DNA of 64,000 nt from Plecoglossus altivelis (Eukaryota; Chordata; Actinopteri; Osmeriformes; Plecoglossidae). The translations under genes and the position numbers were made by a program. The DNA lies in NCBI GenBank assembly GCA_036571765.1, contig BROE01000012.1, positions 12,082,721 to 12,146,720 of the forward strand. The letters run 5' to 3'. Of the stretch, positions 39,321-49,872 are shown in pieces. Below the pieces are notes generated by a model. The model ran no database searches, was not told the DNA's origin, and saw only the letters and a program-made list of their open reading frames with translations. Each line of letters begins with the position of its first letter. The stretch's first letter is position 1.

Positions 39321-41899
39321 GGAAAATGATTATAGGAAATGACTTGGAGTCTAATCACTAAACGACAGCTCTATTTGCCAGGGGTTGATCTTCCAGGGCC
39401 CAGGTCTGGAGGAGACAACCATTACAGCTCAATACCGCCACCAGGTGGTGACTTGGGGTTAATGCATGCACCAAGCCCCCACCATTCTTCCTGCTATTTT
39501 AAGCCCAATGAACTGAGAGGGGTCAGTGCATCAGTGAGGACTGCTGTCCAGGTGATCAATCAGTGATGGTGGAGATTATTTTGTAAGAAAGCCAACTGAC
39601 ACTGTAACACATGTCTCACAGTTCACCTCACGAGGGTGCAACGTTTCAGAGGCGGACAAGGAGGAAAGACAGACAGAGGAAAAAGACGAGAAAAAATAGA
39701 AGGACAGTGCAGCCACACACATAGAGAAAGTAGCTGTATGAGTAGCTCTAAGTAGAAAATTAGCCTGGCTGTAAAGAGACTTGAACGTGTGTGGTGTATG
39801 TGTGTGGTGTATGTGTGTGGTGTGTGTGTGGTGTGTGTGTGGTGTGTATGTGTGTGGTGTATGTGTGTGTAAACAAGGCACGAATCCAAGTCAAACTAGA
39901 GGTTAGCTCACTGGAAACAGTGTTTCTGTCCAGCTACTCCATTAGAGTTGTAAACATGCCAGTGTGTGTGTGTCTGATCCTCTTGGAAATGTCACTGTGG
40001 AACACCGTAAAGAGCCTGCAGTATCACCCCATGCTCAAGACAACACTCTCATTAGTCACTGGTCATTAGTTCATTATGTAGACACACATCCACATGTGCT
40101 CACACACACGCTCGCATGGTGAGTTCAAGTCCTCAGTTTGAGTGAATGAACTGTGCTCTGCATGGTGACAGTGGCCTCTGGTCCCATAGAAACACAACAA
40201 CATTCATCTCTTACTGCTGATAGTGTGACAGGAATGCTCTATATCTGCTTCCACTGGAGAGAGGGGGGGTAAGGGAGTTTGGAGTGGGGGTGATTATGTT
40301 GGATTCACAGATGGCGTTTCTGTGGAATAGTCTCTGGGTACAATGTATACAATAAAAAGGGATCAAAGATTGAGCATAGTTCTTTAGAAGATTTTATGCT
40401 CTTTGGCCATGGACAACATTGCATTTTGCATCACAAATATTTTAGCAGGCGTTGTCTGTCTGTCTAACTCTTTTGAAAAGAGTCACTACTCTTAAGATCA
40501 CTTACGTCCTTGCCTTTACTGTTTTGCATATTGAACAAGCTGGTAGTCTTGCTCATGTAGTCTGTCACTCTCTTTCTCTCTACTACACACCCAGAGATGT
40601 TGTCAGCAAACCCAATCTGGCTCTGGTACTGATGGGATTTAGTCGGTGCCCTTTTATAGTGCAGAGCTGGGTAACCAGCCCTAATACAGACCCAAGAGGC
40701 CTGCACACATCTTTCACAGAGTGTACGGGTAGTAGTCTGCTTGTTGAATGTGAGTGTGTAGCTTTCTTGATGTGTGTCGCCTTTTTTGGTGTGTGTGTAG
40801 CTTTCTTGATCTGTGTAGACTGTTTGGTGTGAGTAGCTTTAGCTTTAGCTTTCTTGGAGTTTGTGTGTAGCTTTCTTGGTGTGTCTGTACCCTGCTTAGT
40901 GACTAACTGCTAGCAGCAGTACCTTCCTTGGCCCCACCACCTCAGCCTATTTAAAGAGGGTCAATGGTCCCGGTCATACTATAAGAGGAGAGGGGACAGC
41001 AACGAGGAGAGTGGGGAAGGGGAGAGGAGACAGTAATGAGAAGTGTGGGGAAGGGGAGATGAGACAGTAATGAGGAGTGTGGGGAAGGGGAGATGAGACA
41101 GTAATGAGAAGTGTGGGGAAGGGGAGAGGAGACAGTAATGAGGAGTGTGGGGAAGGGGAGATGAGACAGTAATGAGGAGTGTGGGGAGGGGGAGGTGAGA
41201 CAGTAATGAGAAGTGTGGGGAAGGAGAGAGGAAAAGAGAAGAGGGGGAAGAGGAGAGGAGGAGATGATGGGGGGAAAGGAGGATTCTGTGTTTTAACAGT
41301 GCAGCTGACTTATCAATGGCTCTGGTCATGGAGGGTTAGAAAGGGGTGGAGGGGAGAGGAGAAGGAGGAGAGACAGCCAGTCTACCCGTGGGGTAGAGAG
41401 GGAGGGAAGGAAGGGGGACAAAGTGGTCTCTGTGTGGGTTAGTAAGCCCTCACGTTCCCTGAGAAAGCAGCTTAGACGCTGCAGCAGAGAGAAACAGAAC
41501 CAGCTTAAGGTAGGACACTTCTCATAATGACATAACAGCACTGCTAATCAATTTAGGCTTGATGATGTTCGTCATTAGAGCGAACACGTTATCAAATCAG
41601 TGAGTAGATCTGCTGAAATGAAACTGCGAGGTTGGGGTTATTGATTTCTGAAACTACTCATTGGCTTTACAGTTTAAGTAATTCGAAAAAAGGAGTAAAA
41701 ACTCGTTTGAAATAGCAGAAAGGTTTCGTAATGTACACACATACCAATGTATTTCAAAATCGACCAGTAATAGATAGGTGGGGAACGATACGGGTTTTGG
41801 GAAATGGACCGTAAGACTATTATTTCAAACTAAATTGCACAACTTGACAAAGGTGTTAGAGGCTACAGTATATTTAACCAGTTTGCCAGTGGCCCAGTG
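39321..41899. other. Gene-free region upstream of scrg1
   Basis: gtgtatgtgtgtggt repeats at 39785-39872, an agctttcttggtgtgtg repeat at 40740-40890, the 34-bp minisatellite, then unique DNA that may include the scrg1 promoter and non-coding exon. Confidence 0.6.
41000..41235. repeat. 34-bp minisatellite
   Basis: Six to seven units starting agtgtggggaaggggaga and ending gacagtaatgag. Confidence 0.92.
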
Positions 41900-41979
41900 T
41901 GTGGTCGCATGTGGAAAAAAATGTATGTTTTGTAAACTCACACATTCTTAACTCCATCCTCATCAACAAACCTTGCAGA

Positions 41980-42215
41980 ATGAAGGCTCTACTGCTCGCC
42001 GTTGCCTTGCTGCTTGCACATCTGAGCGCAAACGCAATGCCGTCGAACCGCTGGTCGTGCTACAAGAAGGTTCTGACTGACCGGGACTGTCACAGTGTCG
42101 CTAACGGCGTCGACCACATTCGGCCAATCGACTCCTTGCAAAACCATTTCTGGCAGGGCAACAAGTGTGACATGGTGTGCTACTGCAACTTCAGCGAACT
42201 CCTGTGCTGCCCCAG
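41980..42215 (+). CDS. scrg1: scrg1 coding exon 1
   Basis: Start ATG to the donor gtaac at 42216. Encodes the signal peptide and seven of the eight cysteines; ends in phase 2. Confidence 0.93.
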
Positions 42216-42454
42216 GTAACTCCAGGCAACGCCACCAGGTGGCGCCAAATATGCAGAACACCGTAGATCGATAGAACATATGGTGGTCTGGGGTAGACAG
42301 GGGAAGAGCTTCTTTCCTATCCTATAAAGTAACTACCTGTCTATCCATCTGTTTGCCTGCCTGACTCAGGACTTTGTGGTTGTTTTTGTCTCAATCTAGG
42401 GACGTGTTTTTCGGACCCAAGATCTCCTTTGTGATCCCCTGCAGAACCTTCTGA
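41980..42454 (+). CDS. scrg1: Scrapie-responsive protein 1
   Basis: Two coding exons, 41980-42215 and 42400-42454 (phase 2 junction inside an AGG codon), encode a 96-aa secreted protein. Residues 1-20 form a signal peptide (MKALLLAVALLLAHLSANA) with a hydrophobic leucine/alanine core, followed by MPSNRWSCY as in vertebrate SCRG1. The mature part has eight cysteines, including the MVCYCNFSELLCCP block, and ends in DVFFGPKISFVIPC, which are family hallmarks. SCRG1 is a small cysteine-rich secreted peptide linked to neural and cartilage/mesenchymal expression and to prion-disease responses. A likely acceptor (ttgcag) ends at 41979, right before the start codon, so a non-coding first exon probably lies upstream. 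Its place between hand2 and hmgb2 matches human 4q34. Confidence 0.96.
42232..42245 (+). promoter_or_regulatory. CTCF-consensus match in scrg1 intron
   Basis: CCACCAGGTGGCGC fits every position of the degenerate CTCF core CCASYAGRKGGCRS. It lies 16 bp after the scrg1 exon-1 donor. Binding is inferred from the motif only. Confidence 0.4.
42400..42454 (+). CDS. scrg1: scrg1 coding exon 2
   Basis: Acceptor tag at 42397-42399. Encodes RDVFFGPKISFVIPCRTF and then TGA. Confidence 0.93.
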
Positions 42455-43100
42455 CCTCTGCATTCAGATTGGACAGTCAACAAGGCAGTGACAGTGGGAG
42501 TCGGAGACCAGGCTTAAATCAATGTGATGCTTGATGAAATCTACTCATTACTTCCTACCTTCTTTCCCTCCCTCCTCTTTAGGTGATCAGTGGTAGCTGA
42601 TCTAATCTTAGATGTTTGAAGACTTGAGTGGAAGGTTGGAGGTAGAATCTTCTAACAGGATTGAGATATAACCTTGCCAGACTCCTGTGAGTTAGCTATA
42701 CGGTGTCTACATCCCTTATGACTGCAGCATAAAGACAGTTGCAGCTCACAAAGTAACTTTAGACACATAAATATACACACAGATGCATAAAGACACAGGC
42801 AAGTCTGTAACAGATGTGCTTTACTTTAGTATGAATATTTCTTATTGTTTACAACATGCGTTTTTCTGAGCCTTGATACACATGCAAAAATGATCTGTTT
42901 TTTTAGTGATCGATGAACTGAACTGAAAAGAAGATGAAAACCGGATTAAAGGAAAGACCAGTTTTTACCAAATTCTGTAAATGGACTGAAAATATGGAGA
43001 TTCTTTTCTTTTCACGAGTGGGTGTCTGAGTCCATCCAAGAGTACAGCTCGGTCTCATGAATCAATAGAACTATAATAAACTACGGTGCAGTCTGAGCCT
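42455..43100 (+). other. scrg1: scrg1 3' UTR
   Basis: No open frame of note. The first good poly(A) signal on the plus strand after the stop is AATAAA at 43075-43080, giving a 3' UTR of roughly 640 nt. Confidence 0.55.
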
Positions 43101-43190
43101 CACTTCCTGCTTGCACACTTCCTGTGAGTGATTTCTCCTTTGCATCTCTCATCTTCCCACCTCAAGAGGGTAAATTGCAAGTATGCTAAA

Positions 43191-43225
<35 letters not shown>

Positions 43226-45179
43226 CAGTAGCCCAACACTTCAAGCCTTCAGCTCCAAGAGAGACTCCCCACGGTTGAGACATCAAACTTCTCACGATCA
43301 CTATTCACAGCCGGCTTGGGGCCTCTGAAGTGTGAGTGTGTGGGTTTGGATGTGTGTGCGAGTGACATATTGTCTCTCTTCACAGCTGCAGGGTGACCTA
43401 CATCAGTGTCTTAATGCTGGTAGCTTGAGAGCAGCTAACACTGCTCATATGGGCCATAAGGAGGGGGGGTGGGTGGGGGGGTATAGCTTTGTGTTTAGGT
43501 GCCCTTGTCTATCTATGGGCCATTCTGAGGTCGTACTGACTGCCAATGGGGGTGTCATTATCTCTGCATTACAATCCAGGACCCACTGAGTGTAAATACG
43601 GTTCCTTTCACTGCAGGTGAGTAGCCATAGGTAGCAGGGACGTTGGTTTGTGTCCTGAAGGTTGTCTTCTACAGGCAGACTAGATAGCCTGTAATACAAA
43701 TGCAAATTAATAAAACATTGACACATGCACATCTCATCTTACTTTTCCATGTGATCAATCATCAACTATTCATTCAGATATAGAATCGATAACACACAGA
43801 TTACAATTCCATTCCTGGTTTGCTCACTTGCAAGGTCCTAACACACAGTGTAGCTATGGGAACTGCCTGCTGTTTAGAAACTTTAGTGCTCACCCCCACC
43901 CACCCCCACACAGTCCCATCTCTCTTTTCTCTTTCTTGCTCTCATTTCAGCTGCCGTGGTGACATTCCCTGTGGCAGTATGGAAGCCCTTAAACTGACAC
44001 AGACACACAGACACACAGACAGCACAGAGAGAGGAAGACCGAGAGAGGAAGACAGACAGCTGTAGCAGCCATAGAGCTGTGGACGACAGAGACAATAACA
44101 TCTTGGCATACAAGCCTGCCAGCGTAGCTCCTGCTGGAGAGCAGCTTCTTCAAACCGGTCTGAGCAGATCTGGTCTGGTTCACAGAGCTAAGAAGGGGGG
44201 TGGGGGGGAAAAGAGAGAGACACTGCTCTAGTTGTCTAATACAGATGGGGGATGGGGGGTAGGAGGGTGTTGGTCATAGTCTTCCAAACAAAACAGTAGC
44301 AGTTGTTGTCTGTATTATCCTGTGTTACACACATAGATGAATTACGCAAGTCAAATCGTGGTATATTTCTGCTGATTTAAGAGGAGCCCTGCTCCGAGAA
44401 GTTAATAGGCTTGGTATATTTTCATGGTTTATGATCATGCTTATGTTGTTCCCTACACCAACATCGATCTAAACTCCCCAAACCGTTAAGTTTGGTTTAC
44501 TATAATTAGCCTGATTGTAGAAGAAGGCCCTGGAGTCTAGTAACACTGCAACATATTGCTAATCTTGGCTCCGATTACAGGTCCAATCTTTACACTAAAT
44601 AAACTGAACTGTAAACAAAAAGATGAAGTCGCTTTTCGCAGGTCAAACTTGAGCACACACCCACACATTACACTACAGTATACTGCTACTGACCCGAGAC
44701 ACATGGCGTGGTGAAAAGCTCGTTGGGGGCGCACGACTACTCACCCAACAGCTGTCGCCCCACTGTGCTTTTGTAGAGCTGCCGTTATGCTCGCTGCTAA
44801 TGGCGGCGAGACGAACCTCTTAACTCCGGTCTCTCACTATCACGCAATCAAGCTTTATTATTGCTGGTTTAAAGGTGTGTTTGCAAACAATATTTTATTG
44901 TATACAATAATAATAATATATTGATAATCGTAATAATAATACTAGAACAAAATAAACGGACTCTAGTTTAATATTTGTCCAGCAGTTATTTACAAAGGTT
45001 ATTGCGTGTCGGTAGTTTTACATAATGATATTTTCAGATTGCGAAGATTTGACACAACTACGTGAATTATTTTCCCTAACAACGCTAAACTTGAACCTTC
45101 ATTGTAGTACAGGTTTGTGGAGGACACAACCCCCATCGAAATGCGTTTTCGCGCCATCCACTTTAAATCCCCTATTTGG
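43101..45179. other. Intergenic DNA between scrg1 and hmgb2
   Basis: (CA)n at 43193-43223, otherwise unique. No SAP30 coding exon seen on either strand. Confidence 0.6.
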
Positions 45180-45345
45180 CCAATCATTGCAGCGCCACCA
45201 TTAGATGTGAGATACAACCATGATGTCATGAGAACTCTTGGAAACAACCAATAATAAAGCGAGTTTTGCGTTGAGTCCCGCATTTAAATTTAAATGTTTG
45301 CTTTCAGCCAATCGACTGGGGAAAAGGCGGAGCCTTGTAGCAAGT
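45180..45345 (+). promoter_or_regulatory. hmgb2: hmgb2 promoter with three CCAAT boxes
   Basis: CCAAT motifs at 45180-45184, 45248-45252 and 45308-45312 precede a GC-rich ggcggag element at about 45326-45332. No TATA box is in place. Clustered CCAAT boxes are typical NF-Y-driven, growth-linked promoters. Confidence 0.55.
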
Positions 45346-45349
45346 TTGT

Positions 45350-45427
45350 TCGGTCTTACATTCACTGACAAAACACTGTGAAGAAGTTTGGATCTGCACT
45401 CATCGCAACTTGTTTGGCTGAATATAG
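45350..45427 (+). other. hmgb2: hmgb2 non-coding first exon (inferred)
   Basis: A donor gtgagt begins at 45428. A short non-coding exon between the promoter boxes and this donor would splice to the acceptor at 46255-46257. The 5' end is approximate. Confidence 0.5.
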
Positions 45428-46269
45428 GTGAGTAGACGGAGAATGGCTCTTCACGTAAATTTAATGTTTTACATTTGTATTTAAAAAATGTTATCCAAGG
45501 CTTCTTAGGTAATCGTACACTCACATGCTTAAATGACTTGGTGGCTATTCTGTATTTGAACAAAATTCTAAATTTGCGAAGCTAGCTCTTAGGGCTGGTG
45601 AGCTAGCTACATTTAGCTAGCATACACGCAGTTGAATATACAGTTTGCTGACAAGAAATCATTACCTTTTACCTAATTATGGTTGTGCAATAGACATTTG
45701 TACTATTACAATACTTAATGTGATTGAAAACACTTGGGTCCTGTTAGTGTTCGTGTATAATTTGATGTTTTACAGTACTTGGATGCACTTAAATGGGCTT
45801 TTACTGAAAAGTATTTAAGACAGTGCTAGCATGCTACTAAGCACGATGCAGTCCAGACTCCATTCTCAGTTAGCTTAGCTTGCAAGCTAACAGACATTTT
45901 TGTCCGAATGATTTGAGTTAAGTGTGTTTCAAACGTATTTTCTTTTATTACAAAGGCACAGCACAACGCCTCTCACAATTATTATGGAAGTTGTTAATTT
46001 AATTTATGTTACGGGTGAAAGTTGGCACGGGAGTGTGTTTAGGCGGGAAACAAGATGGAGGCAAGCTCATTGTCTGTGGTATGTCTACGGAGAAGCAGGA
46101 ACTTGATCGGATTAGGGCGGTTTAGCGTCCTTGGCTGTAGGGAGTGCCGAACAGATGGCTACATGGCTTTGACTTCGTTAACTTCGAGTCAATGAGTTCG
46201 ACTTGACCGCCCAACTGTAACTTAACCAAACTTTTTTTGTTGCCCGTTGGTTTCCAGACCAAAGCAGCC

Positions 46270-46419
46270 ATGCCGGGTAAAGATCCTAACAAGCCCAGAG
46301 GAAAGACCTCCTCTTACGCATTCTTCGTGCAGACATGCCGCGAGGAGCACAAGAAGAAGCACCCGGGAACTTCCGTGAACTTCTCAGAGTTCTCCAAGAA
46401 GTGCAGCGAGCGATGGAAG
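46270..46419 (+). CDS. hmgb2: hmgb2 coding exon 1
   Basis: 50 codons from ATG to the donor gtgaga at 46420. The exon itself begins near 46258 after the acceptor ttccag, so 12 nt of leader precede the ATG. First half of HMG box A. Confidence 0.95.
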
Positions 46420-47495
46420 GTGAGAGGCACGCAGGGTTGTTTTCCCGGAGGCCGGTCTAAGGGGGTTAGGAACGGGGTGGGGGGAGGGAAGCGGAGGAGG
46501 ACTGGTTTACAACAACAGCTGAGGCAGGTCAGAGAAGCGGGTGGAGGCGGGGCCACAGGAGTTATTGTACAAAAGAACTGTTGGTGTTTTGAATCTGACC
46601 TGCTTTGATGGATTAATTTGATCAGATGTATCATGGAGTGGTGGAGGGGGTGTGGGTGGAGTCAAATGAAGATGAGTGTTCATTTTGTAATTGGTATGAA
46701 CTGATGCACACAAGTCTGGTTGAATTTAATTCGAGACATTAACCAAGTTCCTTTCTGTAGACTATGTCAGCCAAGGAGAAGGTGAAGTTTGAGGACCTGG
46801 CCAAGGGTGACAAAGTCCGCTATGACAGGGAGATGAAGGGCTATGTGCCCCCGAAAGGAACCAAAGGGGGCAAAAGAAAGAAGGACCCCAACGCCCCCAA
46901 GAGGCCACCGTAAGTACTACGCTTCACACCACACCGCTCCCCAGTGGCCCAATACAGAACTGCAGCTCCTCAGTCTTAATATAAAAATGCTGTTCTGAGG
47001 GCTTGGAAAGATTAAACATTTCTTAGTCTTATGTATATTAAACCCCCCTTCCTTCCGTCTCCAGATCTGCCTTCTTCGTGTTCTGCTCTGACCACCGTGC
47101 CAGGATTAAGGGCGAGAACCCTGGTATTTCTATAGGAGACATCGCAAAGAAGCTGGGTGAGCTGTGGTCCAAACAGACCCCCAAGGACAAGCAGCCCTAC
47201 GAGGCCAAGGCTGGCAAGCTCAAGGAGAAATATGAGAAGGTATGAGGCTGGTGTCTATGGATGTTAGACCATCACTGTATCTCAAAGACAGTATATTCAC
47301 GATGCCGTGCTCCTGTTTCAGGATGTGGCAGCATACCGTGCTAAGAGTGGCGCCGGCGGCAAGAGCGACGCAGGGAAGAAGAGCGGACCTGGCCGGCCAA
47401 CCAAGAAAGTGGAGCCTATGGATGATGACGATGATGATGACGACGAGGAGGAAGATGAGGATGATGATGACGACGATGATGAGGATGACGATTAG
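46270..47495 (+). CDS. hmgb2: High mobility group protein B2
   Basis: Four coding exons (46270-46419, 46761-46909, 47065-47239, 47322-47495) join in frame to a 215-aa protein. HMG box A covers about residues 9-79 (KTSSYAFFVQTCREEHKKKHPG), box B about 95-163 (PPSAFFVFCSDHRARIKGENPG), joined by the basic linker GGKRKKDPNAPKR. The C-terminal tail at 192-215 is an unbroken run of 24 Asp/Glu residues. Each box bends DNA; the tail regulates DNA and histone contacts (family knowledge). Acting in the nucleus, HMGB2 supports chromatin remodelling and is typically high in dividing cells. The GISIGDIAKKLGELW segment and tail length favour HMGB2 over HMGB1, and neighbouring galnt7 agrees with HMGB2 synteny. 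Whether it is the a or b teleost copy cannot be told. Confidence 0.95.
46761..46909 (+). CDS. hmgb2: hmgb2 coding exon 2
   Basis: 149 nt, acceptor ctgtag, donor gtaagt. Second half of box A plus the linker; ends in phase 2. Confidence 0.95.
47065..47239 (+). CDS. hmgb2: hmgb2 coding exon 3
   Basis: 175 nt, acceptor ctccag, donor gtatga. Encodes most of HMG box B; ends in phase 0. Confidence 0.95.
47322..47495 (+). CDS. hmgb2: hmgb2 coding exon 4 (acidic tail)
   Basis: Acceptor tttcag. Encodes DVAAYRAKSG, a Lys/Gly-rich stretch and the acidic tail, then TAG. The GAT/GAC/GAG repeat is a place for length polymorphism. Confidence 0.95.
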   Translation, partial: DVAAYRAKSGAGGKSDAGKKSGPGRPTKKVEPMDDDDDDDDEEEDEDDDDDDDEDDD

Positions 47496-47935
47496 ACAGC
47501 CTGGCAACTGGAGTGTTTTACAAAACAATGTGAACCCGGGGTGCAATGTCAGTAGCATGTCTAAATCCACATTCTCGTTCATGCGTGGGTGTTGGCGCGT
47601 TGGCATCGACATGCTAACACGTTTATAGCAAGTGGATAGATGGTGTGGCCCGCTTTGTTGCAGACACACACACACGCTGAGGTCTTGTGCTGTTTTGTAA
47701 ATTTTATTGGCTGTTTTTCCCCCTCAAAGCACTGCTTATTTTGTCTCGATTAGTGGCGGTGTTTGTGTTCAACTCCCTATTGTTTCCACTGCCATTTTAC
47801 AAATATAAGGAACAACCAGTAGTTAAAACGTTTTTTGAAACCATTTTTAACGTGGAGCTTTAAAACTGTTTCAGTGTAGAATGATTTTTTTCTGTTTTTT
47901 TTTTTTTATAATAAAATTTTGTATATTATGATTAA
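47496..47935 (+). other. hmgb2: hmgb2 3' UTR and poly(A) signal
   Basis: AATAAA at 47910-47915 follows a T-rich stretch. The 3' UTR is about 430 nt. Confidence 0.75.
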
Positions 47936-47939
47936 AATG

Positions 47940-48700
47940 TCTTTTTGCTGACTTATACTCACTCTTCATTGGTTGGATTCCAGGTCGGAATGCTGTCATT
48001 TAGATAGTGACTGAATAAATGATTGTAGTTACATACCTTGCTTTAGAGGAGATGTTAACCACCACTGGGATCACCTGGAAAAATGACTTCGAGTGTTAAT
48101 GTAGTCAGCTCCGTATGGATGATGTATTGGGTCACCATGAGGATCTGACAACATATTCTCAGTTTTGATCGGGCTTCCAAACAAGTCCTTCCAAGGATCC
48201 CCGGTCAAATGAGTGGCTTTTTGGATCCATCACCTGCATACTATGAAGGAATAGCACAGCTCTTACCATGTCACATGTCACCCAGCTTCAAAGAGGACAG
48301 GCCAGCATGCAAACAACTCATCACTTAGTAAAAGGTTACACGTACACGGTGCAGGAATGTGTGTGGGCTGGACAGGTAAGGACTTGGATGCTACTGCTCT
48401 AAGCGTGCCAGACAGCCTGATGAACCAGGACAAAGGTCAATGCAGGATAGGACATAAGAAAGAATATCAACATGTGACCATGTTGTGTTGCTGCCATGGT
48501 TACCTTTTACAGTAAAATCCTTGGGCATTTCTATAGAGGAACGATGACTCAAACTTTTAGATGCGTGTTATGTTGAGTAGCAACACACTTCTTATGCAGA
48601 GATAGACAGCCTAACCAACAGACAGGAAGTCTACAGATCACATCATGTTAGGATTCATCCCTTCACACAAAAAGGGGATGAGTTTCGTAGGTAAAAGTTG
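47940..48700. other. Intergenic, convergent gap hmgb2/galnt7
   Basis: About 0.75 kb between the two converging 3' ends. No coding potential or clear repeat seen. Confidence 0.6.
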
Positions 48701-49734
48701 TAATTTGTTTATTTTATTTCCATGGAGCCCAGCCCTGTTTTGAATCTTGAACTTCTTTGTTTAGGTCCATAATCCCTGCCTCTACCCAGTAAAAACATAT
48801 TTACAAAACATCACAAGAGGAAGAACCTCACTTAGTCCTGTGAACGAAGGGAGATCCCTCTCACTGTCCTCATCTACATTTGACACAGTTTGTTTTATTT
48901 CATCATCATTCATCAATCACAAGCATCATCACTATCACCACCACCATCTTCAACCCACACACCCAGTGGGAAATGTGCACTTGGACACAAATAAAACCCC
49001 TCCTCTCCCTGCCTCTTATTGAACATATTCACCCCCAAAGTCAAGGTCATGGTCACAGAAAGGAGTCCTGGGCATCTCTGTGACTCTTGAACGTCACTCA
49101 GAAGACAGAAGTTCGACACGAGAACTAAGAGGAGAGATGAAAGAGGAGGAGAGAAGGCTCTGTTGCCACGGCTACGTCCATGCCAGCAGTGGTCACTTCT
49201 GACTGACAATTCACCGATCAGCTTTCACATTGCATGATGATCACCAAATCCTCCACCATTTAAGAACATGATTGGATAAGTTAGAAGGAAAAAACAAAAC
49301 AAAAACCTAAAAAACATGACCCCCAGAGAACCACAAGATGGAGAGAAGAGAATGTAAACATCACCTACACTGGGGCAGCGGCTGTGTGTGTGTGGCTAGA
49401 TTTTCGAAAGACAGCTTTAGGTATGTACAGGGTCAGTAGCAGCTGCAGCCAAACGAGCAGCGGGAGTGCCTGTAGAAGGTTCCAGAAGGTAGCTGCAGAC
49501 TGAAGCCTTGAAGGAGTTGCAGCCGTGTGCTTCTGCAGCTCTGCGACTGGGTGTGTCTGCAGTAGCCTGTCCGCAGTCTGTCTCTGCAGCTGGAATAGTC
49601 TATCTTTGTGGTCTGGAGCCTGTATTAAAGTGCTTACTGCAGTTGTAGAGCCGCAGGCTGCAGTTGTAGAGCTGCAGGCAGTAGTCATCCGAGTCTGCAG
49701 TATTCTGGGTCTGCAGCATCGTGGGTTTGCAGGT
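48700..49734 (-). other. galnt7: galnt7 3' UTR (inferred)
   Basis: Non-coding; a minus-strand AATAAA (plus-strand TTTATT at 48708-48713) offers a poly(A) site about 1 kb after the stop. 49380-49740 is rich in ctgcag repeats. Confidence 0.5.
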
Positions 49735-49872
49735 CTAGACGGCTACGATATTGTTCATCTCCCAGCGCTGGGTGGTCTTGCTTGTGTCACAGTCGGAGAT
49801 GAACACCTTGTGGAGAACATCTGACCGGTCCAGACACTGACCAGTGGGAACGTATGTGAACCTGTGAAGGTC
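49735..49872 (-). CDS. galnt7: galnt7 exon 13
   Basis: 45 codons plus TAG (49737-49735). Third lectin repeat, CLDRSDVLHKVFISDCD and QRWEMNNIVAV. Confidence 0.95.
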   Translation of the reverse strand, partial: DLHRFTYVPTGQCLDRSDVLHKVFISDCDTSKTTQRWEMNNIVAV

